From positions 1-29,676 of the forward strand of contig JAWLHS010000009.1 of the NCBI GenBank assembly GCA_041690235.1: DNA of 29,676 nt, in the 5' to 3' direction. Source of the stretch: SLSG01 sp041690235. GTDB lineage: Bacteria; Bacteroidota; Bacteroidia; Bacteroidales; UBA7960. The notes below the pieces were generated by a model. That model was given only the letters and a program-made list of their open reading frames with translations. It had not been told where the DNA came from and made no database searches. The translations under genes and the position numbers were made by a program. How positions within the stretch are numbered: the first letter of the stretch is position 1; each line of letters starts with the position of its first letter. This document shows positions 1 to 7,001 of the stretch, one piece after another.

Positions 1-201
1 CACGAAGGGTTTTCAGAAACCATGTGTGCAGTATATACAAAAGAATGCCTGCCTGTTATCGAGCGGGCCCTCACCCAAAAAACCTTTAAAATACTGGACG
101 TTCTTGAGCAGCTGGACACCCGCTTCCTGGAAATCGACCGGCAGCCTTTTTACCGGCCAGGCATGTTTCACAACATCAACTACCGGGAGGACACACTGTA
201 A
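1..201 (+). CDS. mobA: Molybdenum cofactor guanylyltransferase (MobA-like), 3' end only
   Basis: Frame 1 is open from the first base of the window to a TAA at 199-201, giving the last 66 residues of a protein whose start lies outside. The text LCAVY-like (MCAVYTKECLPVIE) followed by FKILDVLEQ and then GMFHNINYREDT matches the C-terminal end of the MobA / NTP-transferase family, where an FxNINTPEDL-like motif closes the fold. MobA transfers GMP from GTP to molybdopterin in the cytoplasm. It is convergent with the carboxypeptidase gene that follows, with 26 bases between the two stops. The N-terminal nucleotide-binding half is not visible, so a related nucleotidyltransferase remains possible. 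Confidence 0.7.
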   Translation, partial: HEGFSETMCAVYTKECLPVIERALTQKTFKILDVLEQLDTRFLEIDRQPFYRPGMFHNINYREDTL

Positions 202-227
202 GGTCCTGTTGCCACGATGATTGAAAA

Positions 228-1196
228 TCAGTCCTGAATGGAGATACAGCAGAGGGGATCCACCTCCAGCACGTAGTTTTCAATGACGCCGATCTGCCTG
301 GCGGTTTCCCAGCCGTCAAACCCCCCGATGTCGTCGTAGGAAACCAGGCGCTTGTAGGCCTGTAAATAGCCGGCGGACAAGGGTTTGTAAGACCAATGCC
401 ATTTTTCCTCCTCATACCCTCCCTGTCGCGCTGAGCCGAAGGCCGTATAGGGTTGACAAAACCCGAATGCTGATGCGTTTTGGAGTAACCAGTCGTACAC
501 CTTCTTGCCCTCCCCTGAGTCGAAATAATCGTTTTGAAGGCTGTTCAGGTCAATGTCAGTGCCCCAGTGATGACGTGAAGTACCTGGCATGGCGCTGAAC
601 CTGAGTATCTCCCTGGCCCGGTCTGCCGGATCCGCAATGGATGTGGCGGAAATGTTTCCGTGCAGGATCTGCCGGCCATTCCATTTGTTTTCCCAGATGC
701 GCTTTTGATGGTCGAAGGTCCGCATGGCGGACACGATGACCAGGTTCACGCCCTCATCGCCGGCGGCCCGGTGCATGGCTACAAAAGAGCGATATGCCTC
801 CCTGTGCATGAACATCCCCGTCCGGGTCGCAAAACGTTCGTCCACCGCCATAAACAGGGAGTCCCTCTCCGGAACGACCTTCCCGAGCAAAACCCCTGGC
901 ATTGGTTCAGGCAGATTGATGGATGCTGTCTTTCCCATATCGTCGTTCATGCGGCTTTCGCCTGTGCTGTCCAGCCCCTGCTGAAGTGCCTCGAATCCGG
1001 GGACCTGCACCGGTTCGCCGCCGCCGGGGACCTGCTGTGATGCGGCGGTACCTGGGGCCTGCTGTGATGCGGTGGTTCCGGGGATATGCACCCTGCGCGC
1101 GGCCCGCTGGCTCCTGGAATAAACCATCAGAACGGCCACCAGGATCAGCAGGACAGCCACCAGGCCTTGAAACGTTCCATATTTCCTTTTTGTCAT
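228..1196 (-). CDS. Membrane-anchored D-alanyl-D-alanine carboxypeptidase, M15B (VanY-like)
   Basis: A 322-residue protein with one N-terminal membrane helix (about residues 9-26) after a short basic stretch, so the rest should lie in the periplasm. A low-complexity linker (about 37-75) contains two copies of a nine-residue unit, GTTASQQAP / GTAASQQVP. The catalytic domain follows. The M15B zinc motif SxHxxGxxxD is seen as S207, H209, G212 and D216, and the third ligand is H267 in the WHW motif, preceded by acidic residues E262-E264. Family members remove the terminal D-Ala from peptidoglycan stem peptides. It is last in a minus-strand run, 23 bases after the S9 peptidase gene. An L,D- or D,D-endopeptidase specificity cannot be excluded. 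Confidence 0.85.
   Translation of the reverse strand: MTKRKYGTFQGLVAVLLILVAVLMVYSRSQRAARRVHIPGTTASQQAPGTAASQQVPGGGEPVQVPGFEALQQGLDSTGESRMNDDMGKTASINLPEPMPGVLLGKVVPERDSLFMAVDERFATRTGMFMHREAYRSFVAMHRAAGDEGVNLVIVSAMRTFDHQKRIWENKWNGRQILHGNISATSIADPADRAREILRFSAMPGTSRHHWGTDIDLNSLQNDYFDSGEGKKVYDWLLQNASAFGFCQPYTAFGSARQGGYEEEKWHWSYKPLSAGYLQAYKRLVSYDDIGGFDGWETARQIGVIENYVLEVDPLCCISIQD
1031..1084 (-). repeat. Two-copy 27-bp tandem repeat in the carboxypeptidase linker
   Basis: Two adjacent 27-base units (1031-1057 and 1058-1084) share the core CCTGCTGTGATGCGG and differ at a few positions. The period is a multiple of three, so it keeps frame and encodes the repeated linker unit (G-T-T/A-A-S-Q-Q-A/V-P) between the membrane anchor and the catalytic domain. 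Confidence 0.75.
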
Positions 1197-1219
1197 CGGC
1201 CCGGGTCCTGTTCACAAGC

Positions 1220-3244
1220 TTATTTCAACCATTTATCCAGCCAACCAAAGAACTCCCGCTGCCACAAAATGCCGTTCTGCGGCTGAAGCACCCAGTGGTT
1301 TTCATCGGGAAACACCAGAAACCGGCTGGGAATCCCCTGGAGCTGTGCCGCATTGAAGGCCTGCATGCCTTCCGAGATGGGAACCCTGAAGTCCTTCGCC
1401 CCGTGGATCACCATGATGGGGGTATCCCACCTGCCCACGTAGCGATGGGGTGAAAATTCATAGCTGTTTGGGACGGGCGTTTCCCAGTAAGGTCCGCCAA
1501 TGTCGTGGTTGGCGAAAAACATTTCTTCCGTGGTGCCATACCAGCTTTCAAAATTAAACATCCCACAATGGGCAATAAAGGCACTGAAGCGCTGGTCGTG
1601 ATTGCCGGCCAGCCAGAACACCGAAAAACCTCCATAGCTGGCGCCTACGGCACCCAAACGGTCTTCATCCACGTATGATTCCTGCTTCACGGCATCGATG
1701 GCCGCCAGCAAATCCAACTTGTTCTGCCCACCGTAATCCTGGCTGATCTGATCGTTCCACTCCTGTCCGAATGTCGGCAGTCCGCGCCGGTTCGGGGCCA
1801 CAACGATGTAGTCATTGGCGGCCATCATCTGGAAGTTCCAGCGGTAAGAGAAGAACTGGCTGACGGCGCTTTGCGGACCACCCCCGCAATAAAGCAGTGC
1901 CGGGTATTTTTTCCCGGGGTCGAAATCCGGGGGAAAGATGACCCAGACCAGCATTTCCTTGCCGTCGGTCGTCTCCACCCAACGTTCCTCCACCCCGGCC
2001 AGGGAAAGGCCATCAAGGATGGGCTTGTTGACAAAGGTCAGCTGTTCCTGATTGCCCGTTTGCTTGTCGATACGGAACAATTCTGCCGGCATGGACATGC
2101 TCATTCTCTGGGCCACGAGAAACGGGCCGGCCAGCGACAGGGAGGAATAGTTGTGATGGCCGGTGGTCAGTTGTTGAATATTGCCGCTGTCCATATCCAT
2201 GGCATAGACCTGGTAGGTGGCCTGAACGCCACTTATAAAATACAGCCTGCTGCCGTCGGCCTCCCATACAAATCCGCTGCTGCTCTGGTCAAAACCGGCC
2301 GAATAATCGCGGTACAAACCAGTTTCCAGGTCCATGACCATGATGCGGTTTTTATCCGACTCAAAGCCATCCGTCTTCATGCTTTCCCAGGCCAGGTACC
2401 TGCCATCGGGAGAAAAAACAGGGTTCACATCATAGCCCGGGTTGAATGCAGTCAGGTTTCTGGTGTCGTTGGTCTGCAGGTCGTACAGAAAAATATCCGA
2501 ATTGGTACTGACCGCATAGGCCTTGCCAAACTTCTTTTTAGCGGTATAAGCCAGGTACCTGCCGTCGGGGCTCCAGCTGATTTGCGAATTGCCGCCAAAC
2601 GGGGCCAGGGGGCTGTTGAACGGCTCCCCTTCCATCAGATCGGTTTGGTCTCCCAGCTGTCCCCCGGCATATGGCGCAATAAACACATGGCTAAACCGTC
2701 CGTCCCGCCAACTGTCCCAGTGCCTGTACATCAAATCGTCGTAAAGATAGGCCTCGGCCTCCGGCAGGTCCGCATGCCGGTCGTTCACGCCCGGATGCAC
2801 CTTAACCATGCGGGTAAAGTAAATATGGTTCATATCCGGGGCGTACTCGAAGCCCGACATGCCCCCGGGAACATCAGATACCATCGCAGGATTGCTGCCG
2901 TCCGGATCCATTTCCCAGAGCTGCATGCTTCCTTCAACGGCCCTCAAAAACCCGATCTTTTGTCCGTCGGGCCGCCAGCGGGCATTGGATGCACCGCCTC
3001 CGGACACTGAAACGGGCTCACCCCCGGCAACAGGGACTACATACAAAGCCCGCTGGCCGCGGTTTTCAGGAACATCATAGCGGGTAACCCCAAACATCAC
3101 CAGGCGTCCATCGGGCGACACTTGGGCATCACCCAGGCGTCCGAGTTCCCAAAGGGTCTCAGCGGTCATGCGCTGTCCCTGGGAAAAGCCAAGGGCAACA
3201 AGGGCAAAAATAAAAGTCATTCCGGCAAACACAATTTTCTTCAT
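1220..3244 (-). CDS. Secreted S9 prolyl oligopeptidase-family peptidase (DPP5-like)
   Basis: A 674-residue protein with a signal peptide (MKKIVFAGMTFIFALVALGF, probable cleavage near residue 22-24). Residues about 25-410 form the beta-propeller half, with repeated SPDGR-type blades (for example 43-47, 225-229 and 278-282). The alpha/beta hydrolase half carries the catalytic triad: S536 in GASYGG, D618 in HGAKD and H650 in ENHW. Length and architecture match periplasmic dipeptidyl peptidase 5 / acylaminoacyl peptidase-type enzymes of Bacteroidota, which release short peptides during protein use. It lies 47 bases downstream of recA on the same strand. Exact cleavage preference cannot be read from the sequence. 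Confidence 0.9.
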   Translation of the reverse strand: MKKIVFAGMTFIFALVALGFSQGQRMTAETLWELGRLGDAQVSPDGRLVMFGVTRYDVPENRGQRALYVVPVAGGEPVSVSGGGASNARWRPDGQKIGFLRAVEGSMQLWEMDPDGSNPAMVSDVPGGMSGFEYAPDMNHIYFTRMVKVHPGVNDRHADLPEAEAYLYDDLMYRHWDSWRDGRFSHVFIAPYAGGQLGDQTDLMEGEPFNSPLAPFGGNSQISWSPDGRYLAYTAKKKFGKAYAVSTNSDIFLYDLQTNDTRNLTAFNPGYDVNPVFSPDGRYLAWESMKTDGFESDKNRIMVMDLETGLYRDYSAGFDQSSSGFVWEADGSRLYFISGVQATYQVYAMDMDSGNIQQLTTGHHNYSSLSLAGPFLVAQRMSMSMPAELFRIDKQTGNQEQLTFVNKPILDGLSLAGVEERWVETTDGKEMLVWVIFPPDFDPGKKYPALLYCGGGPQSAVSQFFSYRWNFQMMAANDYIVVAPNRRGLPTFGQEWNDQISQDYGGQNKLDLLAAIDAVKQESYVDEDRLGAVGASYGGFSVFWLAGNHDQRFSAFIAHCGMFNFESWYGTTEEMFFANHDIGGPYWETPVPNSYEFSPHRYVGRWDTPIMVIHGAKDFRVPISEGMQAFNAAQLQGIPSRFLVFPDENHWVLQPQNGILWQREFFGWLDKWLK

Positions 3245-3291
3245 GGGTAAGGGTTTGGTTTAGGCAAAAAAGGATAAGGGGGGCTTCCGGG

Positions 3292-4305
3292 CTATTTGGC
3301 TTGCAAGGCCTCCTTGATTTTGGACTCCAGCTCCTCCGATAATTCAGGATTATCCAGAATCAGCTGCTTCACGGCGTCACGGCCCTGTCCCAGTTTTGTT
3401 TCTCCATAGCTGAACCATGATCCGGATTTCTTCACGATGTTGTTGTCAACGGCCAAATCGATGATCTCACCAACTTTGGAGATCCCCTGTCCGTAAATGA
3501 TATCAAATTCGGCCTGGCGAAACGGCGGGGCCAGTTTGTTTTTCACCACCTTAACCCGGGTACGGTTTCCGACCACGCTATCACCCTCCTTGATCTGTGA
3601 GGTGCGCCTGATGTCAAGCCGGACGGAAGCATAGAATTTAAGGGCATTCCCACCCGTAGTGGTTTCAGGGTTTCCAAACATGACGCCGATCTTTTCGCGC
3701 AACTGATTGATAAATATGCAACAGCATCCTGTTTTATTGATGGTACCTGTCAGTTTACGCAATGCCTGAGACATCAGCCTGGCCTGCAGCCCCATTTTGG
3801 ATTCTCCCATTTCCCCTTCAATCTCACTTTTCGGTGTCAGTGCGGCCACCGAGTCGATGACAATAATGTCTATGGCCCCTGAGCGGATCAGGTTTTCGGT
3901 AATTTCCAGGGCCTGTTCCCCATTGTCGGGCTGGCTGACGAGCAGGTTTTCCACATCCACTCCCAGCCTGTGGGCATAGTTGCTGTCGAAGGCGTTCTCG
4001 GCATCAATAAAAGCGGCGATGCCCCCGGCCTTCTGGGCTTCGGCAATGGCATGGATCGCCAGGGTCGTTTTCCCCGAAGACTCAGGGCCGTAAATCTCAA
4101 CGACCCTTCCACGAGGAAGACCGCCTGTACCCAGGGCCATATCCAGGGTCAGCGAACCGGTAGATATGGTCTCAACAGGCACAACGGCCGAGTCACCCAG
4201 TTTCATGATGGTTCCTTTACCGTAGGATTTTTCAATTTTATCCAGCGTCAGTTGCAATGCTTTCAGCTTCTCCGCATTCTGGGGGCGTTCTTTTTCTTTG
4301 TTCAT
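3292..4305 (-). CDS. recA: Recombinase RecA
   Basis: A 337-residue protein of the usual RecA length. Walker A is GPESSGKTT at residues 73-81. Other hallmarks follow in order: the MGLQARLMSQALRKL segment, FINQLREKIGVMFGNPETT (Walker B end plus the L2 DNA-binding loop) and GGNALKFYASVRLDIRR. RecA forms filaments on single-stranded DNA, drives strand exchange and triggers SOS cleavage of LexA-type repressors. Start ATG at 4305 follows an A/T-rich stretch without a Shine-Dalgarno, as is usual in this phylum. It lies 50 bases downstream of rsmG on the same strand. I see no clear SOS box in that gap. Confidence 0.98.
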   Translation of the reverse strand: MNKEKERPQNAEKLKALQLTLDKIEKSYGKGTIMKLGDSAVVPVETISTGSLTLDMALGTGGLPRGRVVEIYGPESSGKTTLAIHAIAEAQKAGGIAAFIDAENAFDSNYAHRLGVDVENLLVSQPDNGEQALEITENLIRSGAIDIIVIDSVAALTPKSEIEGEMGESKMGLQARLMSQALRKLTGTINKTGCCCIFINQLREKIGVMFGNPETTTGGNALKFYASVRLDIRRTSQIKEGDSVVGNRTRVKVVKNKLAPPFRQAEFDIIYGQGISKVGEIIDLAVDNNIVKKSGSWFSYGETKLGQGRDAVKQLILDNPELSEELESKIKEALQAK

Positions 4306-4350
4306 ATTTTAGGGGGGTTTAAAGATTATCTCAGGAAATAATTGTCACCT

Positions 4351-4358
4351 CAAAATTA
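4351..4358 (-). promoter_or_regulatory. Candidate -7 promoter box upstream of recA
   Basis: Reading the minus strand, TAATTTTG exactly fits the Bacteroidota -7 consensus TAnnTTTG; its first three bases are also the rsmG stop codon. It sits 45 bases before the recA ATG. A matching -33 TTTG at the usual spacing is not evident, so this is a candidate only. Confidence 0.35.
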
Positions 4359-5015
4359 CGAACTATTTGCCTTGTCGAAAAACTTTTTCGATGAACGGCC
4401 GTAAAGATGCACCAGTTTTTTGGTTTCAAAAAAATCTTCGCTGAAAAAACGGTTCAGGGGGTATTCGCGAACATGCATGCTGAGTCCGGCCAGTTCCCCC
4501 TCAATATCACCACCCTTCAGGTAAAGCACCCCGTTCGGAATGTCGTTAAATCCCCGCGGTTCAACCTTTCCGGCCACCCACTTCATGAACTTCGGCAGGG
4601 CCGTCACCGCCCGGCTGATCACGAAGTCGAACCGCCCCTCCAAGGTCTCAGCCCTGGCTTGCAGGGTGTTCACATTCTTCAGCCCCAGCCGGGAAGCCAC
4701 ATCTGAAACAACCATGATTTTCTTCCCGATGGAATCCACCAGCAGAAACTCACAATCAGGGAAACAAATGGCCAGAGGTATGCCCGGAAATCCACCGCCG
4801 GTCCCCACATCCAGAATGGTGGTCCACGGCCGGAAAGATATGACCTTCATGACGGACAGGGAGTGCAGCACATGCCTGGTATAGAAAAATTCCATGTCCT
4901 TGCGCGAAATGACATTGATCCTGGCATTCCATTCACCATAAATACCGTAAAGCATGGCAAGCTGTTCAACTTGCTGCAGGCCCAGTTCAGGGAAATATTT
5001 TTTCAGGTTTTCCAC
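4356..5015 (-). CDS. rsmG: 16S rRNA (guanine527-N7)-methyltransferase RsmG
   Basis: A 219-residue protein of normal family length. The SAM-binding glycine loop DVGTGGGFPGIP is at residues 69-80, followed by the acidic strand end FLLVDSIGKK and the conserved DFVISRAVTALPKFMKW segment. RsmG (GidB) methylates N7 of G527 in 16S rRNA; loss is known to give low-level streptomycin resistance in several bacteria. It is the first gene of the minus-strand run rsmG-recA and is divergent from the glucosaminidase gene, with 75 bases between the two starts. Confidence 0.95.
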   Translation of the reverse strand: MENLKKYFPELGLQQVEQLAMLYGIYGEWNARINVISRKDMEFFYTRHVLHSLSVMKVISFRPWTTILDVGTGGGFPGIPLAICFPDCEFLLVDSIGKKIMVVSDVASRLGLKNVNTLQARAETLEGRFDFVISRAVTALPKFMKWVAGKVEPRGFNDIPNGVLYLKGGDIEGELAGLSMHVREYPLNRFFSEDFFETKKLVHLYGRSSKKFFDKANSS

Positions 5016-5034
5016 TTTTTCCTGACGGATAATG

Positions 5035-5042
5035 TATTTTTG
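5035..5042 (+). promoter_or_regulatory. Candidate -7 promoter box for the glucosaminidase gene
   Basis: TATTTTTG on the plus strand is an exact TAnnTTTG match, 48 bases before the ATG at 5091. No convincing -33 element was found at standard spacing. Confidence 0.35.
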
Positions 5043-5054
5043 TGGGCATCATCC

Positions 5055-5072
5055 CCCTTTCCTGGGAAAGGG
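5055..5072. repeat. Perfect 8-bp inverted repeat between divergent rsmG and glucosaminidase genes
   Basis: CCCTTTCC and GGAAAGGG are perfect complements separated by only TG. The palindrome lies between two opposed promoter-like boxes (plus-strand TATTTTTG at 5035-5042 and minus-strand TAATTTTG at 5083-5090). The very short spacer favours a protein-binding palindrome over an RNA hairpin, although a seven-pair hairpin with a four-base loop is possible. It has no U-tract, so it is not a standard terminator. Confidence 0.5.
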
Positions 5073-5082
5073 CGACGGATTT

Positions 5083-5090
5083 CAAAATTA
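5083..5090 (-). promoter_or_regulatory. Candidate -7 promoter box for rsmG
   Basis: TAATTTTG on the minus strand is an exact TAnnTTTG match, 67 bases upstream of the rsmG ATG at 5015. It directly abuts the glucosaminidase start codon on the other strand. Confidence 0.3.
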
Positions 5091-6080
5091 ATGTTTATGG
5101 GAGACAAATCGAACCGCATTCATAAAAAGCTTTTCACAGGCCTGTTCGTCTTACTGTTTTTTTTATCGTCGGATGGTTATGCACAGGGAAACACCACCAT
5201 TTCAGAATACATCCTTACTTACCGGCATATTGCCATGCAGGAGATGCGCAAATTTGGCATTCCTGCGAGCATCAAGCTGGGGCAGGGCATTCTGGAGTCG
5301 GGTTTCGGGAATAGTGAACTGGCCCTGAACGCCAACAACCATTTTGGCATCAAATGCCATGGCTGGCCGGGCCGGGGTTACCTGTACGATGACGATGCAA
5401 GGAATGAGTGCTTCAGGTTGTATGACGACCCGGTCCAGTCATACCTGGATCATTCCCAGTTCCTGCTTACGCGGCCCCGCTATGCCTTCCTCTTTGAACT
5501 GGATCCACTGGATTACCAGTCCTGGGCCTACGGACTGCGCATGGCCGGGTATGCAACCAACCCGAATTATCCCCAAAAGCTGATCCGCATCATCGAAGAA
5601 AATGCACTGAGCCAGTACGACCAAATGGCCATGGATTTGTCGGCCGACCTGACCAGTTTGCCGGGAGCCGGGAACAGCATCAGGCATACGAACCAGAGAA
5701 CAGCAGATGACTTCGCCCCCGTCACCTTTCAGGGACCCCGTGAGGAATTCCGGATCAACCGCATCCGGACGGTTGCCGCCCGAAGGGGCGACACCCCAGA
5801 ATCCCTGGCCGCAGAACTAAACGTGCGGAGATGGCAGATTGTCCGATACAACGAACTGGAAGGCGGCCGTGAGATCACCCCCGGGCAATACATCTTTCTT
5901 CAGCCCAAAAGGCGCAGGGGGCCCATTCCACATCACGTGGCAGGGCAAGGGGAAACCATGTACGACATATCGCAGCAGTACGGCATTCGCCTGGAACAGC
6001 TCTACCGCCGCAACGCCATGGAAGAAGGAGAGCAGCCGGCAGCCGGTCAAAAGATACTGTTGCGCGGCAGGATAAGGTAA
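5091..6080 (+). CDS. Secreted GH73 endo-beta-N-acetylglucosaminidase with two LysM domains
   Basis: From ATG 5091 this is 329 residues; the reading frame is open further upstream, but that extension runs antisense through rsmG and lacks the signal peptide position. Residues about 11-31 form a signal peptide (KLFTGLFVLLFFLSSDGYAQ). The glucosaminidase domain covers about 35-195, with the likely catalytic E69 in GQGILESGFGNS and the NNHFGIKC and GYATNPNYPQKL motifs of the family. Two LysM peptidoglycan-binding repeats follow at about 225-277 and 278-329. The enzyme cuts the glycan strands of peptidoglycan and probably acts in the periplasm in wall remodelling. An alternative ATG lies at 5097. 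Confidence 0.9.
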   Translation: MFMGDKSNRIHKKLFTGLFVLLFFLSSDGYAQGNTTISEYILTYRHIAMQEMRKFGIPASIKLGQGILESGFGNSELALNANNHFGIKCHGWPGRGYLYDDDARNECFRLYDDPVQSYLDHSQFLLTRPRYAFLFELDPLDYQSWAYGLRMAGYATNPNYPQKLIRIIEENALSQYDQMAMDLSADLTSLPGAGNSIRHTNQRTADDFAPVTFQGPREEFRINRIRTVAARRGDTPESLAAELNVRRWQIVRYNELEGGREITPGQYIFLQPKRRRGPIPHHVAGQGETMYDISQQYGIRLEQLYRRNAMEEGEQPAAGQKILLRGRIR

Positions 6081-6114
6081 GACCTCCCCGCCCAATGCAC
6101 AATGCACAAATGAT

Positions 6115-6399
6115 ATGCCTGAAATTGTTTTCCTGATGCTTGCCGGAACGGCTGCGGGATTCCTGATGCGCCGGCGACTCCCCCTGCTGCGCTTCCTGGA
6201 AAAAGGCATCCTGTGGAGCATTTACCTGTTGTTGTTTTTGCTTGGGCTTTCGATCGGATCCAACCCGGAAATCGTCAGGCAGTTGCCCGGGCTGGGCGGA
6301 CAGGCCTTGCTGCTCAGTCTGGGGGCAGTGGGGGGCAGCCTGCTGTTCGCATTTTTTGCCTGGAGATTTATGTTGAATAAAAAGAAAGGGGAAAGTTGA
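6115..6399 (+). CDS. lysO: LysO family lysine exporter, N-terminal part as a separate gene
   Basis: A 94-residue membrane protein with about three helices (residues 2-18, 31-48, 62-85). The stretch WSIYLLLFLLGLSIG matches the N-terminal third of E. coli LysO/YbjE, a lysine exporter of about 299 residues. Together with the next gene the lengths add up to 295 residues, so this is the exporter split in two. The stop TGA overlaps the next gene's TTG start by four bases, implying translational coupling. The two halves probably assemble in the inner membrane. I infer this is a true two-gene form and not a frameshift because both parts have their own start and end at a sensible domain border. Confidence 0.8.
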   Translation: MPEIVFLMLAGTAAGFLMRRRLPLLRFLEKGILWSIYLLLFLLGLSIGSNPEIVRQLPGLGGQALLLSLGAVGGSLLFAFFAWRFMLNKKKGES

Positions 6400-7001
6400 A
6401 AACGAGCCTGATCATTTTGGCGTTTTTCTGTGCGGGACTCCTCATGGGCCTGGGGCATTGGATGCCCCCGCAATGGCTTGAAGCCGACCTGAGTTTGTAT
6501 GCGTTGTATGTTTTGATGTTGTTGGTCGGAATCAGTGTCGGTTCCGATCACCGCTCCCTTTCGGCGATCCGCCGCCAGGGCGCCCGCCTGGCCCTGGTGC
6601 CAATAATCACCATCCTTGGCACCCTTACGGGGGTCTCCCTGGTCAGCGTCTTTTCGGACACACTCGGCCTGGTTGAAGCACTCGCCGTAGGAGCAGGTTT
6701 TGGCTACTACAGCCTGTCCAGCGTCATTATCGGCGAACTTCACAGCGAAGCACTGGGGGTGGTGGCCTTGCTTTCGAATGTGATGCGGGAGATCATCACC
6801 CTTCTTTTCGCTCCACTGATGGTGATCCTGCTGGGCAAACTGGCTCCCATTGCCGCCGCGGGAGCCACCAGCATGGACACCACCCTCCCCATCATTGTGG
6901 CCTCTTCAGGCAAAGAATACGCCATAGTGGCCCTTTTCCACGGCATCGTGCTGACCCTGATGGTTCCCTTTATGGTGACCCTGATACTGTCCTTCCTCTA
7001 A
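6396..7001 (+). CDS. lysO: LysO family lysine exporter, C-terminal transporter part
   Basis: A 201-residue, very hydrophobic protein that starts with TTG at 6396, inside the end of the previous gene, after a purine-rich AAAGGGGAAAG stretch that can act as ribosome binding site. It contains the LysO core: LMLLVGISVGSD, GAGFGYYSLSSVIIGEL, and the strongly conserved GATSMDTTLPI followed by a closing HGIVLTLMVPF helix. The family exports L-lysine and toxic analogues such as thialysine in E. coli. Its last 32 bases overlap the 3' end of the convergent comEC gene. Confidence 0.85.
   Translation: MKTSLIILAFFCAGLLMGLGHWMPPQWLEADLSLYALYVLMLLVGISVGSDHRSLSAIRRQGARLALVPIITILGTLTGVSLVSVFSDTLGLVEALAVGAGFGYYSLSSVIIGELHSEALGVVALLSNVMREIITLLFAPLMVILLGKLAPIAAAGATSMDTTLPIIVASSGKEYAIVALFHGIVLTLMVPFMVTLILSFL

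Noticed and set aside
1871..3010. 379-codon open frame on the plus strand
   Set aside because: Antisense to the S9 peptidase, whose catalytic triad and signal peptide are intact; the translation is low in recognisable structure.
4863..5090. Upstream extension of the glucosaminidase frame
   Set aside because: It overlaps rsmG on the other strand and would put the signal peptide at residue 87 or later.
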